A stretch of DNA of 64,000 bases from Chondrocystis sp. NIES-4102. GTDB taxonomy: Bacteria; Cyanobacteriota; Cyanobacteriia; Cyanobacteriales; Xenococcaceae. The stretch spans positions 2,418,001 through 2,482,000 of the forward strand of contig AP018281.1 in NCBI GenBank assembly GCA_002368355.1. Reading direction: 5' to 3'. This document shows, in pieces, positions 1 to 8,692 of the stretch; positions within the stretch are counted from its first letter, which is position 1, and the number at the start of each line of letters is the position of its first letter. Below the pieces are notes generated by a model, which was given only the letters and a program-made list of their open reading frames with translations, did no database searches and had not been told where the DNA came from. The translations under genes and the position numbers were made by a program.

Positions 1-228
1 CCCCAACTTTTATCTGGAGATATTATTACCCCAGTCTTTAAAGATTGGCACAATGGCACATATAAAATAATTAGTTTTTATGCAAAGCAAGCTCGCGGAA
101 TGATGGCAGCTTATCTGATTAAAAATAAAATACAAAATATAAAAGATATACAAACTTTTGCCGAGGTTGGTTATAGTTATAATTCTGCACTATCAGATAA
201 TAAAACTTTGGTTTTTACTCGTCAATAA
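1..228 (+). CDS. yaaA: YaaA-family peroxide-stress protein (C-terminal part, truncated by window edge)
   Basis: An open frame enters from the left edge and ends at TAA 226-228, giving the last 75 residues of a protein. The tail contains the sequence VFKDWHNGTYKIISFYAKQA followed by RGMMAAYLI, which I recognise as the conserved C-terminal block of YaaA (UPF0246). YaaA proteins bind DNA and lower free intracellular iron during hydrogen peroxide stress. The start and the N-terminal two thirds lie outside the window, so integrity cannot be judged. The next gene begins about 300 bases downstream, so an operon is unlikely. Confidence 0.85.
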   Translation, partial: PQLLSGDIITPVFKDWHNGTYKIISFYAKQARGMMAAYLIKNKIQNIKDIQTFAEVGYSYNSALSDNKTLVFTRQ

Positions 229-531
229 TTATTAATTGTGTTGTGGGATATCACTATAAAATTCTCTTCTCCCAAAAAGCGATCGCCATTATCAAGTTAG
301 CAGTTTTTGTTTACAATTATTAACAAACAATATTTGTGTTGCTAATTCAAACACTGACATATTATATAACTCTTAACTATTTAAACTGGTAAGTTTTATC
401 TATACCATAACAATCAGTAATTTGATAATTTGACAACTATTTAAAAACGTTTATAGACTATTTGGGTGGTTTATATTTTTTCCAATAAATGGGAACTATA
501 CATTAGTAACCATTAATAAACATCTTCACTA
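229..531. other. AT-rich spacer between yaaA and the 114-aa ORF
   Basis: No open frame of note is seen. The spacer holds one HIP1 octamer (gcgatcgc, near 283) and otherwise long A/T tracts. It presumably contains the promoter for the rightward ORF cluster, but I see no convincing -35/-10 pair. Confidence 0.6.
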
Positions 532-876
532 ATGGAAATTTTAAATCCATCTATCGAGCAGCTAGTTACAGAAATAATAGCTGTCAATCATGCTTGGAAA
601 GAAGCTAAACATTTATTCGATATTATTGATAATCCTTTAGCCAATTCCTTAAGGGATTTAAAAGCAAATTTACAAGTTAGATTGTTACGTAGCTACGCGC
701 CAATAAAAGTTTATTTAACAGTAGATAAAAATCCTAATGCCGATTATGACGAACCCCTTTACGGTTTGCAGTTGGTGACATCAGTAAATGGCAGAAAAGA
801 TGCTGCACATCTGCCCATCAGAGTTGCACAAGCCAATTTATCACAGTCAGAATTAGATCAATTTGTAAGAAGTTAA
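532..876 (+). CDS. Hypothetical protein, 114 aa, upstream of the ZorA-like pseudogene
   Basis: A 114-residue ORF from ATG to TAA with normal cyanobacterial codon use. It is soluble, with no signal peptide or membrane segment. It starts with a predicted helical region (residues 1-55), followed by a strand-rich part containing KVYLTVDKNPNADYDEPLYG and a helical end. I do not recognise the family. It ends 21 bases before the ZorA-like frame at 898, which has its own Shine-Dalgarno sequence (ttaggaga), so the two were probably co-transcribed. It may be an accessory gene of the same decayed locus. It is intact, unlike its neighbours. Confidence 0.6.
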   Translation: MEILNPSIEQLVTEIIAVNHAWKEAKHLFDIIDNPLANSLRDLKANLQVRLLRSYAPIKVYLTVDKNPNADYDEPLYGLQLVTSVNGRKDAAHLPIRVAQANLSQSELDQFVRS

Positions 877-897
877 TTTTTTAGGAGATACTAAGAA

Positions 898-2123
898 ATG
901 GTTAATATTATCTTTTGCTTGGCTATTGTTGGAATAGCATTTTGGATTGGTCTAAAAGAACAGAAATTCATAAGTGATTATCAAAAAGAAGATTATGTCA
1001 TAGTCAAAGAATCTATTGACAACTTACAGCAATACAAAATAAATAATAAAAATATTATACAGTCTCAAAAAAAAGAAACTGAAATTATAAAATGGCTAAC
1101 TCAACATTTAAAAGGAGAATTGCATTCTTCAGGTTTTAAGCCAGAACAAGATAAAAATGGCGATTTTATTTTATTTTCTTACCCGTCTTTTTTAGGAAAA
1201 CCAGTACCTCGAAGTCCTGTTAATTTTGCTCCTGCTTTATTAACTGCAATTGGTATTTTAGGCACTTTACTGGCATTTTCCTAGGCTTACAAGGAATAGA
1301 TTTAGGAAATATAAGTGAAACTCAACAACTTATTTTAGCTAGTCAAAAGCTATTAGCAGGAATGAAAACAGCATTTGTAACTTCTTTATTTGGAATGGGT
1401 GCTGCTATTTTTTTCATTTTATATTTATCTTGGGGAGAACAGGAGCGTACTAAGATTCGTAATAAATTACGTAGAGAATTAAGCAACATTGCTTTTTTAG
1501 AAAATCCCAACCGTCTTTTATCCCGTTTAGATAACCAGGAAGATAGAGAAGTTGTCAAAACCCTACAAGCTGTTGCAGATAACATATCTTGTTTAAATGC
1601 TGATGTTATTGCTAGTGCTGTTAAAAGTGCGCTTGCATCACCAGATAGTCCTTTAGTTTCAGAATTAAAACAAATTATAGATAATACATTAGGTTTATCT
1701 AATTTAACTCCAAATGCGATAGCGTCTGCAACAACAGATAAATTTACGCTTTTAATTAATCCAATTTCTGAAGAAATAAAACAACTTAGACAATTTCAAC
1801 AAAGCCAAGGGCAAACTGTAGAAAGTTTAGTTAAACAATTGCGTAACGAGTTAATTGAGCCTGTCGTTACTAGATTAGATCAAAGTGCAGAATTAACTAA
1901 AGAAGCATCAGTAGCAGTCAGCAATTTAAAAAATGAATTAGGGGGTATTAGTCAGAGTTTAGCTGGCGCAGTAACTACTATTCAAACTTTCCAACAGGAT
2001 ACTTTAATTCGTCTACAAGAATTTGCTACTAATTTATATAAAGTAAACTTAACGACTTGGGAAAGAAATAGATTAGAAAGTCGTAGTGGTTTTTGGTCAA
2101 ACTATAGCGATAGCGAAGCGTAA
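898..2123 (+). pseudogene. ZorA-like MotA/TolQ/ExbB proton-channel subunit, broken by a one-base deletion
   Basis: Two overlapping frames (898-1284 and 1362-2123, open further upstream) together give one ZorA-type protein. It has an N-terminal membrane helix (IIFCLAIVGIAFWIGL), a coiled region, a second helix starting FAPALLTAIGILGT, a third at AGMKTAFVTSLFGMGAAIFF, and a long coiled-coil tail. At about 1261-1272 the DNA reads ggcactttactgg. Adding one t gives GTFTGIFLGLQGI, the expected channel helix, so a single base was lost and frame 1 stops at a TAG at 1282. The Shine-Dalgarno taggagat lies ahead of 898. ZorA with ZorB forms a flagellar-stator-like channel in the Zorya anti-phage system; no ZorB follows here. 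The 3' end runs into a small palindromic repeat that supplies the final residues and stop. The family call is by pattern recognition only. Confidence 0.7.
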
Positions 2124-2141
2124 CCCTTGGGGTTAATCGCT
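2106..2141. repeat. Small palindromic dispersed repeat at the pseudogene junction
   Basis: A 36-base element with outer arms agcgat and atcgct and an inner hairpin taaccc-ttg-gggtta. It resembles the short palindromic repeats scattered through cyanobacterial genomes. It lies exactly where the ZorA-like frame ends and the ZorC-like remnant begins, and provides the stop codon TAA at 2121. It may mark the deletion join. Confidence 0.55.
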
Positions 2142-2679
2142 TTGAACGCATTCGTATATTATTGCCTCAAAGTTCAGTGGATATTTTGGGTAACTATCTT
2201 AATAATCAAGATATTAGCATCTTATTAGAAGATGGTAGCGAAACTACAGAAGTGTGTATTTTTGATTTTGGTAATTACTTTTTAGTCGAGTTTTTCCGAG
2301 GTAATGGTAGCGAAACTCGGATCTTTGAAAAAAATACCCAAACAGAACAACAATTATTTCACTCTCAACTGTCAATTAAAAAACTTCGTTACCTAGGCTT
2401 AAATAATCCGATTCACGATCATGTAGTTTGTTAGCAATACTTCTGTGTACAATGGTTAAAAGAAAGAAATATACTACCCAACCAAGGAATTAGAAATTTT
2501 AAGGGCTTGTCTGATAAATACAATAAATACGATCCTCAGATGGGGCTATCCAAACCTTCCAACGAAAACCTAATCAAACGCGATAAGCTCGTAGAGCTAT
2601 GCTTTGCAATCGCAAATTAGAGTACTGGAAACAAGATATTGCCAGATTAGAACAACAAGCGAGGGAATATAGAAATTAA
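2141..2679 (+). pseudogene. C-terminal remnant of a ZorC/EH_signature-type protein
   Basis: From about 2141 a frame encodes RFERIRILLPQSSVDILGNY and continues to a stop at 2434. Glu and His positions (FLVEFF, NNPIHDHV) resemble the EH_signature domain of ZorC. After the TAG at 2432 the same frame continues as QYFCVQWLKERNILPNQG and onward, so that stop looks like a nonsense mutation. A second palindromic repeat (2580-2613) interrupts the frame, after which a shifted frame gives LEYWKQDIARLEQQAREYRN before TAA at 2677. The N-terminal part is missing. ZorC works with ZorA/ZorB/ZorD in type I Zorya defence; this copy cannot be functional. The ZorC assignment rests on a short, degenerate stretch and on the ZorA-like neighbour. 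Confidence 0.5.
2580..2613. repeat. Small palindromic dispersed repeat inside the ZorC-like remnant
   Basis: A 34-base insertion-like sequence bounded by gcgat and atcgc, with inner arms aagc and gctt. It has the same general design as the element at 2106-2141. A similar string (gataagctatgtctacgac) appears near 62109, so this is a dispersed family. It disrupts the coding frame it sits in. Confidence 0.45.
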
Positions 2680-2764
2680 GCCGATTTTAATATCAAGTCC
2701 TTTTTATCAGATCGACAAAGTTTTATGCTATATTAATTCAGGACGTAAAACATTACGTAAATCA

Positions 2765-2838
2765 CGGGATGTAGCGCAGCTTGGTAGCGCGCCTGCTTTG
2801 GGAGCAGGATGTCGCAGGTTCAAATCCTGTCATCCCGA
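2765..2838 (+). tRNA. tRNA-Pro (anticodon UGG)
   Basis: A full cloverleaf can be drawn: acceptor stem cgggatg/catcccg, D-arm gcgc-agcttggta-gcgc, anticodon stem cctgc/gcagg with loop tttggga (anticodon TGG), a 5-base variable loop, and T-arm gcagg-ttcaaat-cctgt. The discriminator base is A and CCA is not encoded. A plausible -10 hexamer tatatt lies at 2729-2734, preceded by TG. It is transcribed in the same direction as the DUF3598 gene that starts 47 bases later. Confidence 0.96.
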
Positions 2839-2884
2839 TACTGCGCCTTGATCCTTATATAAAATTAGGAATTGAGGTTAAATT

Positions 2885-3721
2885 ATGCCAACTCAATGGG
2901 AGTGTTTTCTCAAAAATTTGGGAGAGTGGCAAGGTTCTTTTACTCGCTTTGCGCCTTCGGGAGAAGAAATTAATGATACTCCCACCTTAGTAACTTTAGA
3001 AGGTAGAAATAATAACAAAAATGTCCACCAGGTTGTACGTTATCTACCTCCCAATGAACCACCCCGCGATGTTGTAATTGACTACGAATTTCTTAACCGC
3101 AGTATTGTATTTTTCGATAATGGTGCTTTTTCCCAAGGAAGTATGCAATGGGGCCCTTATACCACTTTTGGGGGTGAATTTGGCTTAATTGATAATGATT
3201 TTGGTGATGGAACTCGTCGATTAAGAATGGTAGAACTTTATAATAGTGCTGCACAATTGGAAAAAATAGTCTTAATTAGAGAAAAACTTCCCCATAGCAA
3301 TATTCCCGAAAGACCTAGACTTACAGTAGAAGATTTGTTAGGAACATGGAAAGGGAAAGCCACAACTCTTTATGCAGATTTAAGCCAAGGGGATACCTTC
3401 AATACCCAGTTGGAAATAAAACAGCAGGATAGTAATCATTTAATTCAGACATTAACTTTTGCCAATCAAACTATTAGTTCAATCGCTAGAATTGACGGTA
3501 ATAAATTATTATTTGAAAACAGTAATTTACCCATTCAAGTATTACTCTTACCCGATGGTGCATCTTGTAATTGCCCTAAATACGTAAAACTAGGTCATAA
3601 TTATGTCTTAGAAATGGGATGGTTAATTAAACCTCAGCTTAGACAACGAATTATGCGCAGCTATAATGAAAAAGGTAATTGGGTAAGTTGTACCTTAGTT
3701 ACAGAGGAAAAAGTTAGCTAA
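2885..3721 (+). CDS. DUF3598 family protein (lipocalin-like)
   Basis: A 278-residue soluble protein with the DUF3598 pattern. The N-terminal half has FLKNLGEWQGSFTRFAPSGE and repeated strand-rich motifs; the second half begins near residue 150 with VEDLLGTWKGKATTLYADLS, a second beta-barrel-like module. The two related halves, each opening with a G-x-W motif, suggest a lipocalin/CpcS-like fold. The family occurs in cyanobacteria and plants and has no firmly assigned function. The length is as expected for the family. The start at ATG 2885 is followed by PTQWECF, the usual N-terminus. Confidence 0.8.
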   Translation: MPTQWECFLKNLGEWQGSFTRFAPSGEEINDTPTLVTLEGRNNNKNVHQVVRYLPPNEPPRDVVIDYEFLNRSIVFFDNGAFSQGSMQWGPYTTFGGEFGLIDNDFGDGTRRLRMVELYNSAAQLEKIVLIREKLPHSNIPERPRLTVEDLLGTWKGKATTLYADLSQGDTFNTQLEIKQQDSNHLIQTLTFANQTISSIARIDGNKLLFENSNLPIQVLLLPDGASCNCPKYVKLGHNYVLEMGWLIKPQLRQRIMRSYNEKGNWVSCTLVTEEKVS

Positions 3722-3901
3722 CTAGAATTATATTTTTGTCTAAATCATTGTGGACTGAATATAGAAGAGGCTAAGGGAAAAATAATTAATTTTAGATTAA
3801 TGCCCGTAAGTCTATTTATCGCTTAATCCACTTCAACTTATCTGTAGATCAAAATTACTACTAATACCAAAGCCACTAATAGCTAGCAAACCAAAAAAGA
3901 C

Positions 3902-4342
3902 TTAATTAGCTGATTGAGAATTAAGATCTAAAGCTTTTTGTTTCATCATCTGAAAAATATTAAAAAATCCATTAGCACGAGAAGGAGTTAAACTAACTTT
4001 TAACCCTGTATCTTCAATAAAATCAGGTTCTACCTGCATAATGGTTTCTGGAGGTAATTGATTCAAACCTTCAATCAGAAATGCTACTAAACCCTTGACC
4101 AATTGGGCATCAGAGTCGCCCTGATAACACACCTTGCCGTCTTCCAGTTTAGCAGAAATATAAACCTTAGAAACACATCCCTTGACCTTATTAGCTTCAA
4201 TTTTATCCGCTTCATCAATAGGGGGTAATTTTTTCGCATACCAGAGTAATTGCTCATACTTTTGCTTAGGGTTTGGACGACTTTGAAAGCGATCAACAAT
4301 TTTAGCCAAACTAGGAGGTAGAGATGTTTCTGTAGATGACAT
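3902..4342 (-). CDS. sufE: SufE-family cysteine desulfurase sulfur acceptor
   Basis: A 146-residue SufE protein. It carries the motif KVKGCVSKVYISAKLEDGKV, in which the Cys is the sulfur-accepting residue, followed by GDSDAQLVKGLVAFLIEGLN and a C-terminal helix SRANGFFNIFQMMKQKAL. It receives persulfide sulfur from the cysteine desulfurase SufS and hands it to the SufBCD scaffold for Fe-S cluster assembly. Upstream it is divergent to glgC with about 190 bases between the starts; other suf genes are not in the window. Confidence 0.93.
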   Translation of the reverse strand: MSSTETSLPPSLAKIVDRFQSRPNPKQKYEQLLWYAKKLPPIDEADKIEANKVKGCVSKVYISAKLEDGKVCYQGDSDAQLVKGLVAFLIEGLNQLPPETIMQVEPDFIEDTGLKVSLTPSRANGFFNIFQMMKQKALDLNSQSAN

Positions 4343-4533
4343 AGCTAATAAATAAGTACTAAAAACTTAAGTTTAAACGACAACCTCAATTATATTTCAG
4401 GCGATCGCTTATATTACATTCACTTAATACTTTAGCAAAACCTCTGCTTTTCCTCTTTATTTTGCTGAATCTGTCCCCCATTCAGATAAACTTTATCTTG
4501 AGAGGCACAGGCAGTCACGAGGTTTAAAAAAAA

Positions 4534-5823
4534 GTGAAAAGAGTATTAGGTATTATTCTCGGAGGCGGTGCAGGTACTCGTTTGTATCCCTTAACCAAAT
4601 TAAGGGCAAAACCAGCAGTACCTCTAGCCAGTAAATATCGTTTAATAGATATTCCCGTCAGTAACTGCATAAATTCAGAGATTCTCAAAATTTACGTTCT
4701 GACTCAATTTAACTCAGCCTCTCTTAATCGACATCTAAATCGCAGTTATAATTTTTCTGGATTTAGAGAAGGATTTGTAGAGGTTTTATCAGCACAACAG
4801 ACTAAAGATAATCCTGGTTGGTTTCAGGGTACTGCGGACGCGGTACGCCAATATATGGATCTAATCAAGGAATGGGATGTAGATGAATGTCTGATTCTTT
4901 CAGGTGATCATTTATATCGCATGGACTATAGTTTGTTTGTGGAACATCATCGAGAAACAAAGGCAGATATTACTTTATCTGTAGTACCCATTGATGACCG
5001 CAGGGCTTCTAGTTTTGGGTTAATGAAAATAGATGATCAAGGAAGAATTATAGATTTTGCCGAAAAACCTAAAGGTGAAGACCTTAAAAAAATGCAGGTA
5101 GACACCTCTAAATTAGGTCTGACACCAGAAGAAGCACGTCAAAGTCCTTATATAGCTTCTATGGGAATTTATGTCTTCAAAAAAGATATTTTAATCCATC
5201 TATTAGAAAGTAATTTAGATCAAACTGACTTCGGTAATGAAATTATCCCAGGAGCAGCCAAAGATTACAATCTGCAAGCCTACTTATTCAAGGGGTATTG
5301 GGAAGATATAGGAACAATGGAATCCTTCTATGAAGCCAATCTCGCCCTAACTAAGCAACCTGATCCAGAATTTAGTTTCTATGATGAAAAAGCTCCTATC
5401 TATACGCGATCGCGTTATCTACCACCAACTAAGCTTCTAGACTGTCAAGTTAATGAATCTATGATTGGTGAAGGTTGTATTATTAAGCAATGTCAGATCA
5501 ATCATTCTGTAATTGGCTTGAGAACTCGTATAGAAGCTAACTGTACCATTGAAGACTCTTTAATTATGGGTGCGGATTTCTATGAGCCTTTTATTGAAGG
5601 AGATTTTGATCATGAAAATACTAAAGTTCCCGTAGGTATTGGAGAGGGTTCAACAGTACGTAAGGCAATTGTGGATAAAAATGCTCGTATTGGTCGCAAT
5701 GTTCAAATTGTTAACAAGGATCGAGTGGAAGAAAGCCAAAGAGAGGATGAAGGTTTTTATATTCGCAGTGGTATTGTCGTAATTTTGAAAAACGCCACCA
5801 TCGCTCATAATACAATTATTTAG
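4534..5823 (+). CDS. glgC: Glucose-1-phosphate adenylyltransferase (ADP-glucose pyrophosphorylase)
   Basis: A 429-residue protein making ADP-glucose from ATP and glucose 1-phosphate, the committed step of glycogen synthesis. It opens with [20 protein letters not shown] (nucleotide-binding loop), has [11 protein letters not shown] and [10 protein letters not shown] (substrate-binding motifs), and ends with a left-handed beta-helix domain that carries the allosteric site (3-phosphoglycerate activation, phosphate inhibition). The start is GTG at 4534, chosen because the conserved N-terminus begins immediately after it. A good intrinsic terminator follows at 5907. Confidence 0.97.
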   Translation: MKRVLGIILGGGAGTRLYPLTKLRAKPAVPLASKYRLIDIPVSNCINSEILKIYVLTQFNSASLNRHLNRSYNFSGFREGFVEVLSAQQTKDNPGWFQGTADAVRQYMDLIKEWDVDECLILSGDHLYRMDYSLFVEHHRETKADITLSVVPIDDRRASSFGLMKIDDQGRIIDFAEKPKGEDLKKMQVDTSKLGLTPEEARQSPYIASMGIYVFKKDILIHLLESNLDQTDFGNEIIPGAAKDYNLQAYLFKGYWEDIGTMESFYEANLALTKQPDPEFSFYDEKAPIYTRSRYLPPTKLLDCQVNESMIGEGCIIKQCQINHSVIGLRTRIEANCTIEDSLIMGADFYEPFIEGDFDHENTKVPVGIGEGSTVRKAIVDKNARIGRNVQIVNKDRVEESQREDEGFYIRSGIVVILKNATIAHNTII

Positions 5824-5906
5824 GGTCGGCAATTTTACTTTGGTACTATCTATTAACAGTTAATTTTAAGTAAATTCAATTGATTAAATATTCCAATTAG
5901 GAATCT

Positions 5907-5938
5907 GGGTATAGCAATTTCGACTATGCCCTTTTTTT
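5907..5938 (+). terminator. Rho-independent terminator after glgC
   Basis: Stem gggtatag/ctatgccc (one G-T pair) with a 9-base loop, followed by seven T residues. It lies 84 bases downstream of the glgC stop codon. Confidence 0.85.
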
Positions 5939-6046
5939 AATTTCAAATCTAAAATATAAGTAAACTAGTAGCCCTTTGCGCTCTTCGTCCTCTTATCCTT
6001 AATCTCAACTTGATATATTGAATAATGTGAACTACTGCACCTACTC

Positions 6047-6065
6047 ATAGGATGCAGCTTCCTAT
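6047..6065 (-). repeat. Hairpin at the 3' end of tnpB (candidate right-end subterminal palindrome)
   Basis: Perfect 6-bp stem atagga/tcctat around a 7-base loop, overlapping the tnpB stop codon. IS200/IS605-family elements carry a subterminal hairpin at each end, and the RNA from this end commonly forms the guide RNA (omegaRNA) scaffold of TnpB. Confidence 0.5.
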
Positions 6066-7240
6066 CCAACAGACTGCCGAGTAGTAGACTTCTTGCGTCC
6101 TCCACTACTGGGTCTAACATCTGGACAATAGGCTTTATCCCGCGTTCCGCAGGTCAGTAATCGAAGACCCTCGTCTCTGAGGGAAATTGCCGCGTTGATA
6201 TCTCTATCGTGATGTGTATTGCAACTAGAACAAGTCCAGAATCTGACATCAAGAGGCAAGCTACCAGCTAGATTCAAGCACACATGGCAAGTTTTACTCG
6301 ATGGGAAAAATCTATCTACTTCTAAATATATTTTTCCTGACTGTTCTGCTTTATATTTGAGCATGGTACAAAATTGACCCCAGCCAACTTGACTAATGGC
6401 TTTGGCAAGCTGGTGGTTTTTGACCATGTTCTTAATTGCGAGATTTTCCAACACCAAAACTTGATTCTCATTCACTATCCTTCGCGATAGCTTGTGATGG
6501 AAATCTTCACGACAGCGATTAATTTTGTTATGTACCTTAGCTACTTTAACCCGTGATTTATTTCTGTTGTTACTTCCTTTCTGTTTTCTAGATAGCTGCT
6601 GTTGCTTAAGTTTAAGGTTTTTTTCATGTTTTTTGAGCCATCTAGGATTGTCAAACTTTTGAGAGCTTGATGTAATACAAAAATGAGTCAAGCCTAAATC
6701 TAATCCTACTGCTTTACCTTTACTACTTGGCTTTGGTAATTCTTGCCCATCTTCAAACATTAGACTTGCAAAATACTGGTCACAACTATTTTTAGTTATA
6801 GTGACTGTTCTAATCTTGCCTTCAATTGGACGATGGATGACCGCATCTATCCAGTCAAGTTTTGGAAAATAGATTTTATTTTGTCCTAGCTTGACATTTT
6901 GAGGATAGGTTAAAGATTGCTTCCCATGCTTAGATTTGAACCGAGGATATTTAGCTCGTTTTTCAAAGAAATTAATAAATGCTCTGCTTAAATTCAGGCA
7001 TACAAACTGAAGAGACTGAGAATAGGTTTGCCTCAGCCACTCTGTATCTTCTTGCTTTTTTAACTTGGGTAATTGCTTAATTAGATCGTATTTAGCAATG
7101 CCCTTGCCTGTTTCTTTATAGGTTTGGTTAGTCAAAGCCAAAAAGTAATTCCAAACCCAACGAGTTGTACCGAAAGCGTTGGCTAATGATACTTTCTGTT
7201 GTTCGGTTGGGTAAATTCGTACTTTGACTACTTGCAGCAT
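6062..7240 (-). CDS. tnpB: TnpB RNA-guided endonuclease (IS200/IS605 family, solo copy)
   Basis: A 392-residue intact TnpB/OrfB. It has an N-terminal helical domain opening VVKVRIYPTEQQ, the RuvC-like residues Asp181 (GLDLGLTHF), Glu265 (LVLENLAIKNM) and Asp347 (HHDRDINAA), and a zinc finger with CHVC (318-321) and CSSC (337-340). All catalytic positions are kept, so the enzyme may be active as an RNA-guided nickase or nuclease that promotes element retention. No Y1 transposase tnpA is adjacent, so movement would need TnpA in trans. It lies between glgC and dnaJ. The start is ATG at 7240, giving the usual MLQVVKVRIYP N-terminus. Confidence 0.95.
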   Translation of the reverse strand: MLQVVKVRIYPTEQQKVSLANAFGTTRWVWNYFLALTNQTYKETGKGIAKYDLIKQLPKLKKQEDTEWLRQTYSQSLQFVCLNLSRAFINFFEKRAKYPRFKSKHGKQSLTYPQNVKLGQNKIYFPKLDWIDAVIHRPIEGKIRTVTITKNSCDQYFASLMFEDGQELPKPSSKGKAVGLDLGLTHFCITSSSQKFDNPRWLKKHEKNLKLKQQQLSRKQKGSNNRNKSRVKVAKVHNKINRCREDFHHKLSRRIVNENQVLVLENLAIKNMVKNHQLAKAISQVGWGQFCTMLKYKAEQSGKIYLEVDRFFPSSKTCHVCLNLAGSLPLDVRFWTCSSCNTHHDRDINAAISLRDEGLRLLTCGTRDKAYCPDVRPSSGGRKKSTTRQSVG

Positions 7241-7334
7241 TTATTGTTAATCTGTATTTATGATAATTTTTACGGTAGAACAAAGTTAATAGAATTACAA
7301 GGTATCGCTCCGTGATGTTTTGTTGTTGCGGTAG

Positions 7335-7379
7335 CGGGCTTTCATAAAAAAGGCACAAGGCACATGAGACGAAAGCCCG
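7335..7379. repeat. Inverted repeat upstream of tnpB (candidate left-end palindrome)
   Basis: Arms cgggctttc (7335-7343) and gaaagcccg (7371-7379) are perfect complements separated by 27 bases. The position, about 95 bases before the tnpB start, fits the left-end structure of an IS200/IS605 element, though it could be an unrelated hairpin of the dnaJ upstream region. The rest of the 7241-7561 spacer is AT-rich and shows no gene. Confidence 0.4.
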
Positions 7380-7561
7380 ACATTAATTTATAAAAATTCA
7401 TGAAAATAACTAATGTCTTATTAGCTACAAAAGCCAGCTAAACTTAGATTAGTTTACAATTATAAAGTTAAACTTTAAATAAGATTATTAAAATTTTCGC
7501 GCCTGTTTATATAACTTACTCATATTCAAACTTAGCAATTTTTTCTAGGAGATAATCCTCA

Positions 7562-8569
7562 ATGTCTTCCACTGAATTTAAAGATTATTACGCTATTTTA
7601 GGAGTCGGCAAAACCGCAAGTGCAGACGAAATCAAAAAACAATTTCGCAAACTCGCTTTAAAATATCATCCCGATCGCAATCCTGGCGATCAAGCTGCTG
7701 AAGCTAAATTTAAAGAGATCAGCGAAGCCTATGAAGTACTTTCTGATACTGAAAAAAGAACGAAATATGATCGTTTTGGGCAATATTGGGAACAAGGGGC
7801 AAAAACAAGTTACACCAGTAGCAATACTAATAGTAAAGTTGATTTTAATACTACCGATTTTAGCCAATATGGTAACTTTGAAGAATTTATTAATGAGTTA
7901 TTAGGACGTTTTTCTACCCCAGGTACTGGTAATAGTCCGAGTTATTCCTATCAAACTAGTAATAAAAACTCTTACACCAACAGTAATTTTAATACTAATT
8001 TTCAAGACTTTAATAATTATAGTGCTGGGACTACTAAATCTAGTGAGGCATCGATTACCCTAACTTTCGCCGAAGCATTTAGAGGTACGGTAAAACATTT
8101 GAACTTGGGTTCAGGAACAGTAAAAGTTACTATTCCCGCAGGTGTAAAACCAGGTACTCGTATTCGTTTAGCAGGTAAAGGACAACAAAATGCTTATAAT
8201 CAACAGCGAGGCGATTTATATCTTAATGTTCAATTAAGTCCTCATTCTTTTTTCGATTTTGAAGGAGAAAATCTAGTTTGTGAAGTACCTATTACCCCAG
8301 ACGAAGCAGTATTAGGTTCAGCAATTAGTATCCCTACCCCCGATGGCGCAGTCAACATGAAAGTTCCCCCAGGTATTCGTTCAGGTCAGGTATTACGTCT
8401 TAAGGGTAAAGGATGGTCTTCCCCTAAAGGTGGTCGATCTGATCAACTTGTGCGCATTATTATCGCCACACCGAAGGAGATAAGCCCGAAAGAAAGAGAA
8501 TATTATGAAAAAATCCGAGAGGTAAGAAGCGAAAATCCCCGCGATAGCCTAAAAAATATCAGCTTGTAG
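7562..8569 (+). CDS. DnaJ-type co-chaperone of the CbpA class (no zinc finger)
   Basis: A 335-residue J-domain protein. The J domain covers residues about 7-72 ([20 protein letters not shown], with the HPD motif in YHPDRNP). A Ser/Thr/Asn-rich linker follows (about 85-160), then two C-terminal substrate-binding beta domains (from [20 protein letters not shown]). There are no CxxCxGxG repeats, so this is a type II (CbpA/Hsp40-B) protein that stimulates DnaK ATPase activity. Shine-Dalgarno taggaga lies 7 bases ahead of ATG 7562. It stands alone, without dnaK beside it. Confidence 0.92.
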   Translation: MSSTEFKDYYAILGVGKTASADEIKKQFRKLALKYHPDRNPGDQAAEAKFKEISEAYEVLSDTEKRTKYDRFGQYWEQGAKTSYTSSNTNSKVDFNTTDFSQYGNFEEFINELLGRFSTPGTGNSPSYSYQTSNKNSYTNSNFNTNFQDFNNYSAGTTKSSEASITLTFAEAFRGTVKHLNLGSGTVKVTIPAGVKPGTRIRLAGKGQQNAYNQQRGDLYLNVQLSPHSFFDFEGENLVCEVPITPDEAVLGSAISIPTPDGAVNMKVPPGIRSGQVLRLKGKGWSSPKGGRSDQLVRIIIATPKEISPKEREYYEKIREVRSENPRDSLKNISL

Positions 8570-8692
8570 GCAAAAATAGGAGTAACTTAATATATAGAGT
8601 CGGGAAAAAAAGAATCAATATTCTATTTGCCAATATATGAAACCAGAAGTAGATAACGCTAAGATGATTAAAAACTCTTAAGCATTGTCTAT

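Larger units (their letters stand above)
6047..7379 (-). mobile_element. Solo-TnpB element of the IS200/IS605 (IS1341-like) group, approximate limits
   Basis: The element comprises tnpB, a hairpin at its 3' side (6047-6065) and an inverted repeat on its 5' side (7335-7379). True ends cannot be set without comparing an empty site, because this family leaves no target duplication. Confidence 0.55.

Noticed and set aside
898-1284. Programmed frameshift instead of a mutation in the ZorA-like gene
   Set aside because: No slippery heptamer or downstream structure is seen near 1265, and the downstream remnant is also damaged, so decay is simpler.
2781-2990. 69-aa ORF starting inside the tRNA gene
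   Set aside because: It overlaps tRNA-Pro and its N-terminus is the well-known false translation of a tRNA T-arm; the real gene starts at 2885 in another frame.
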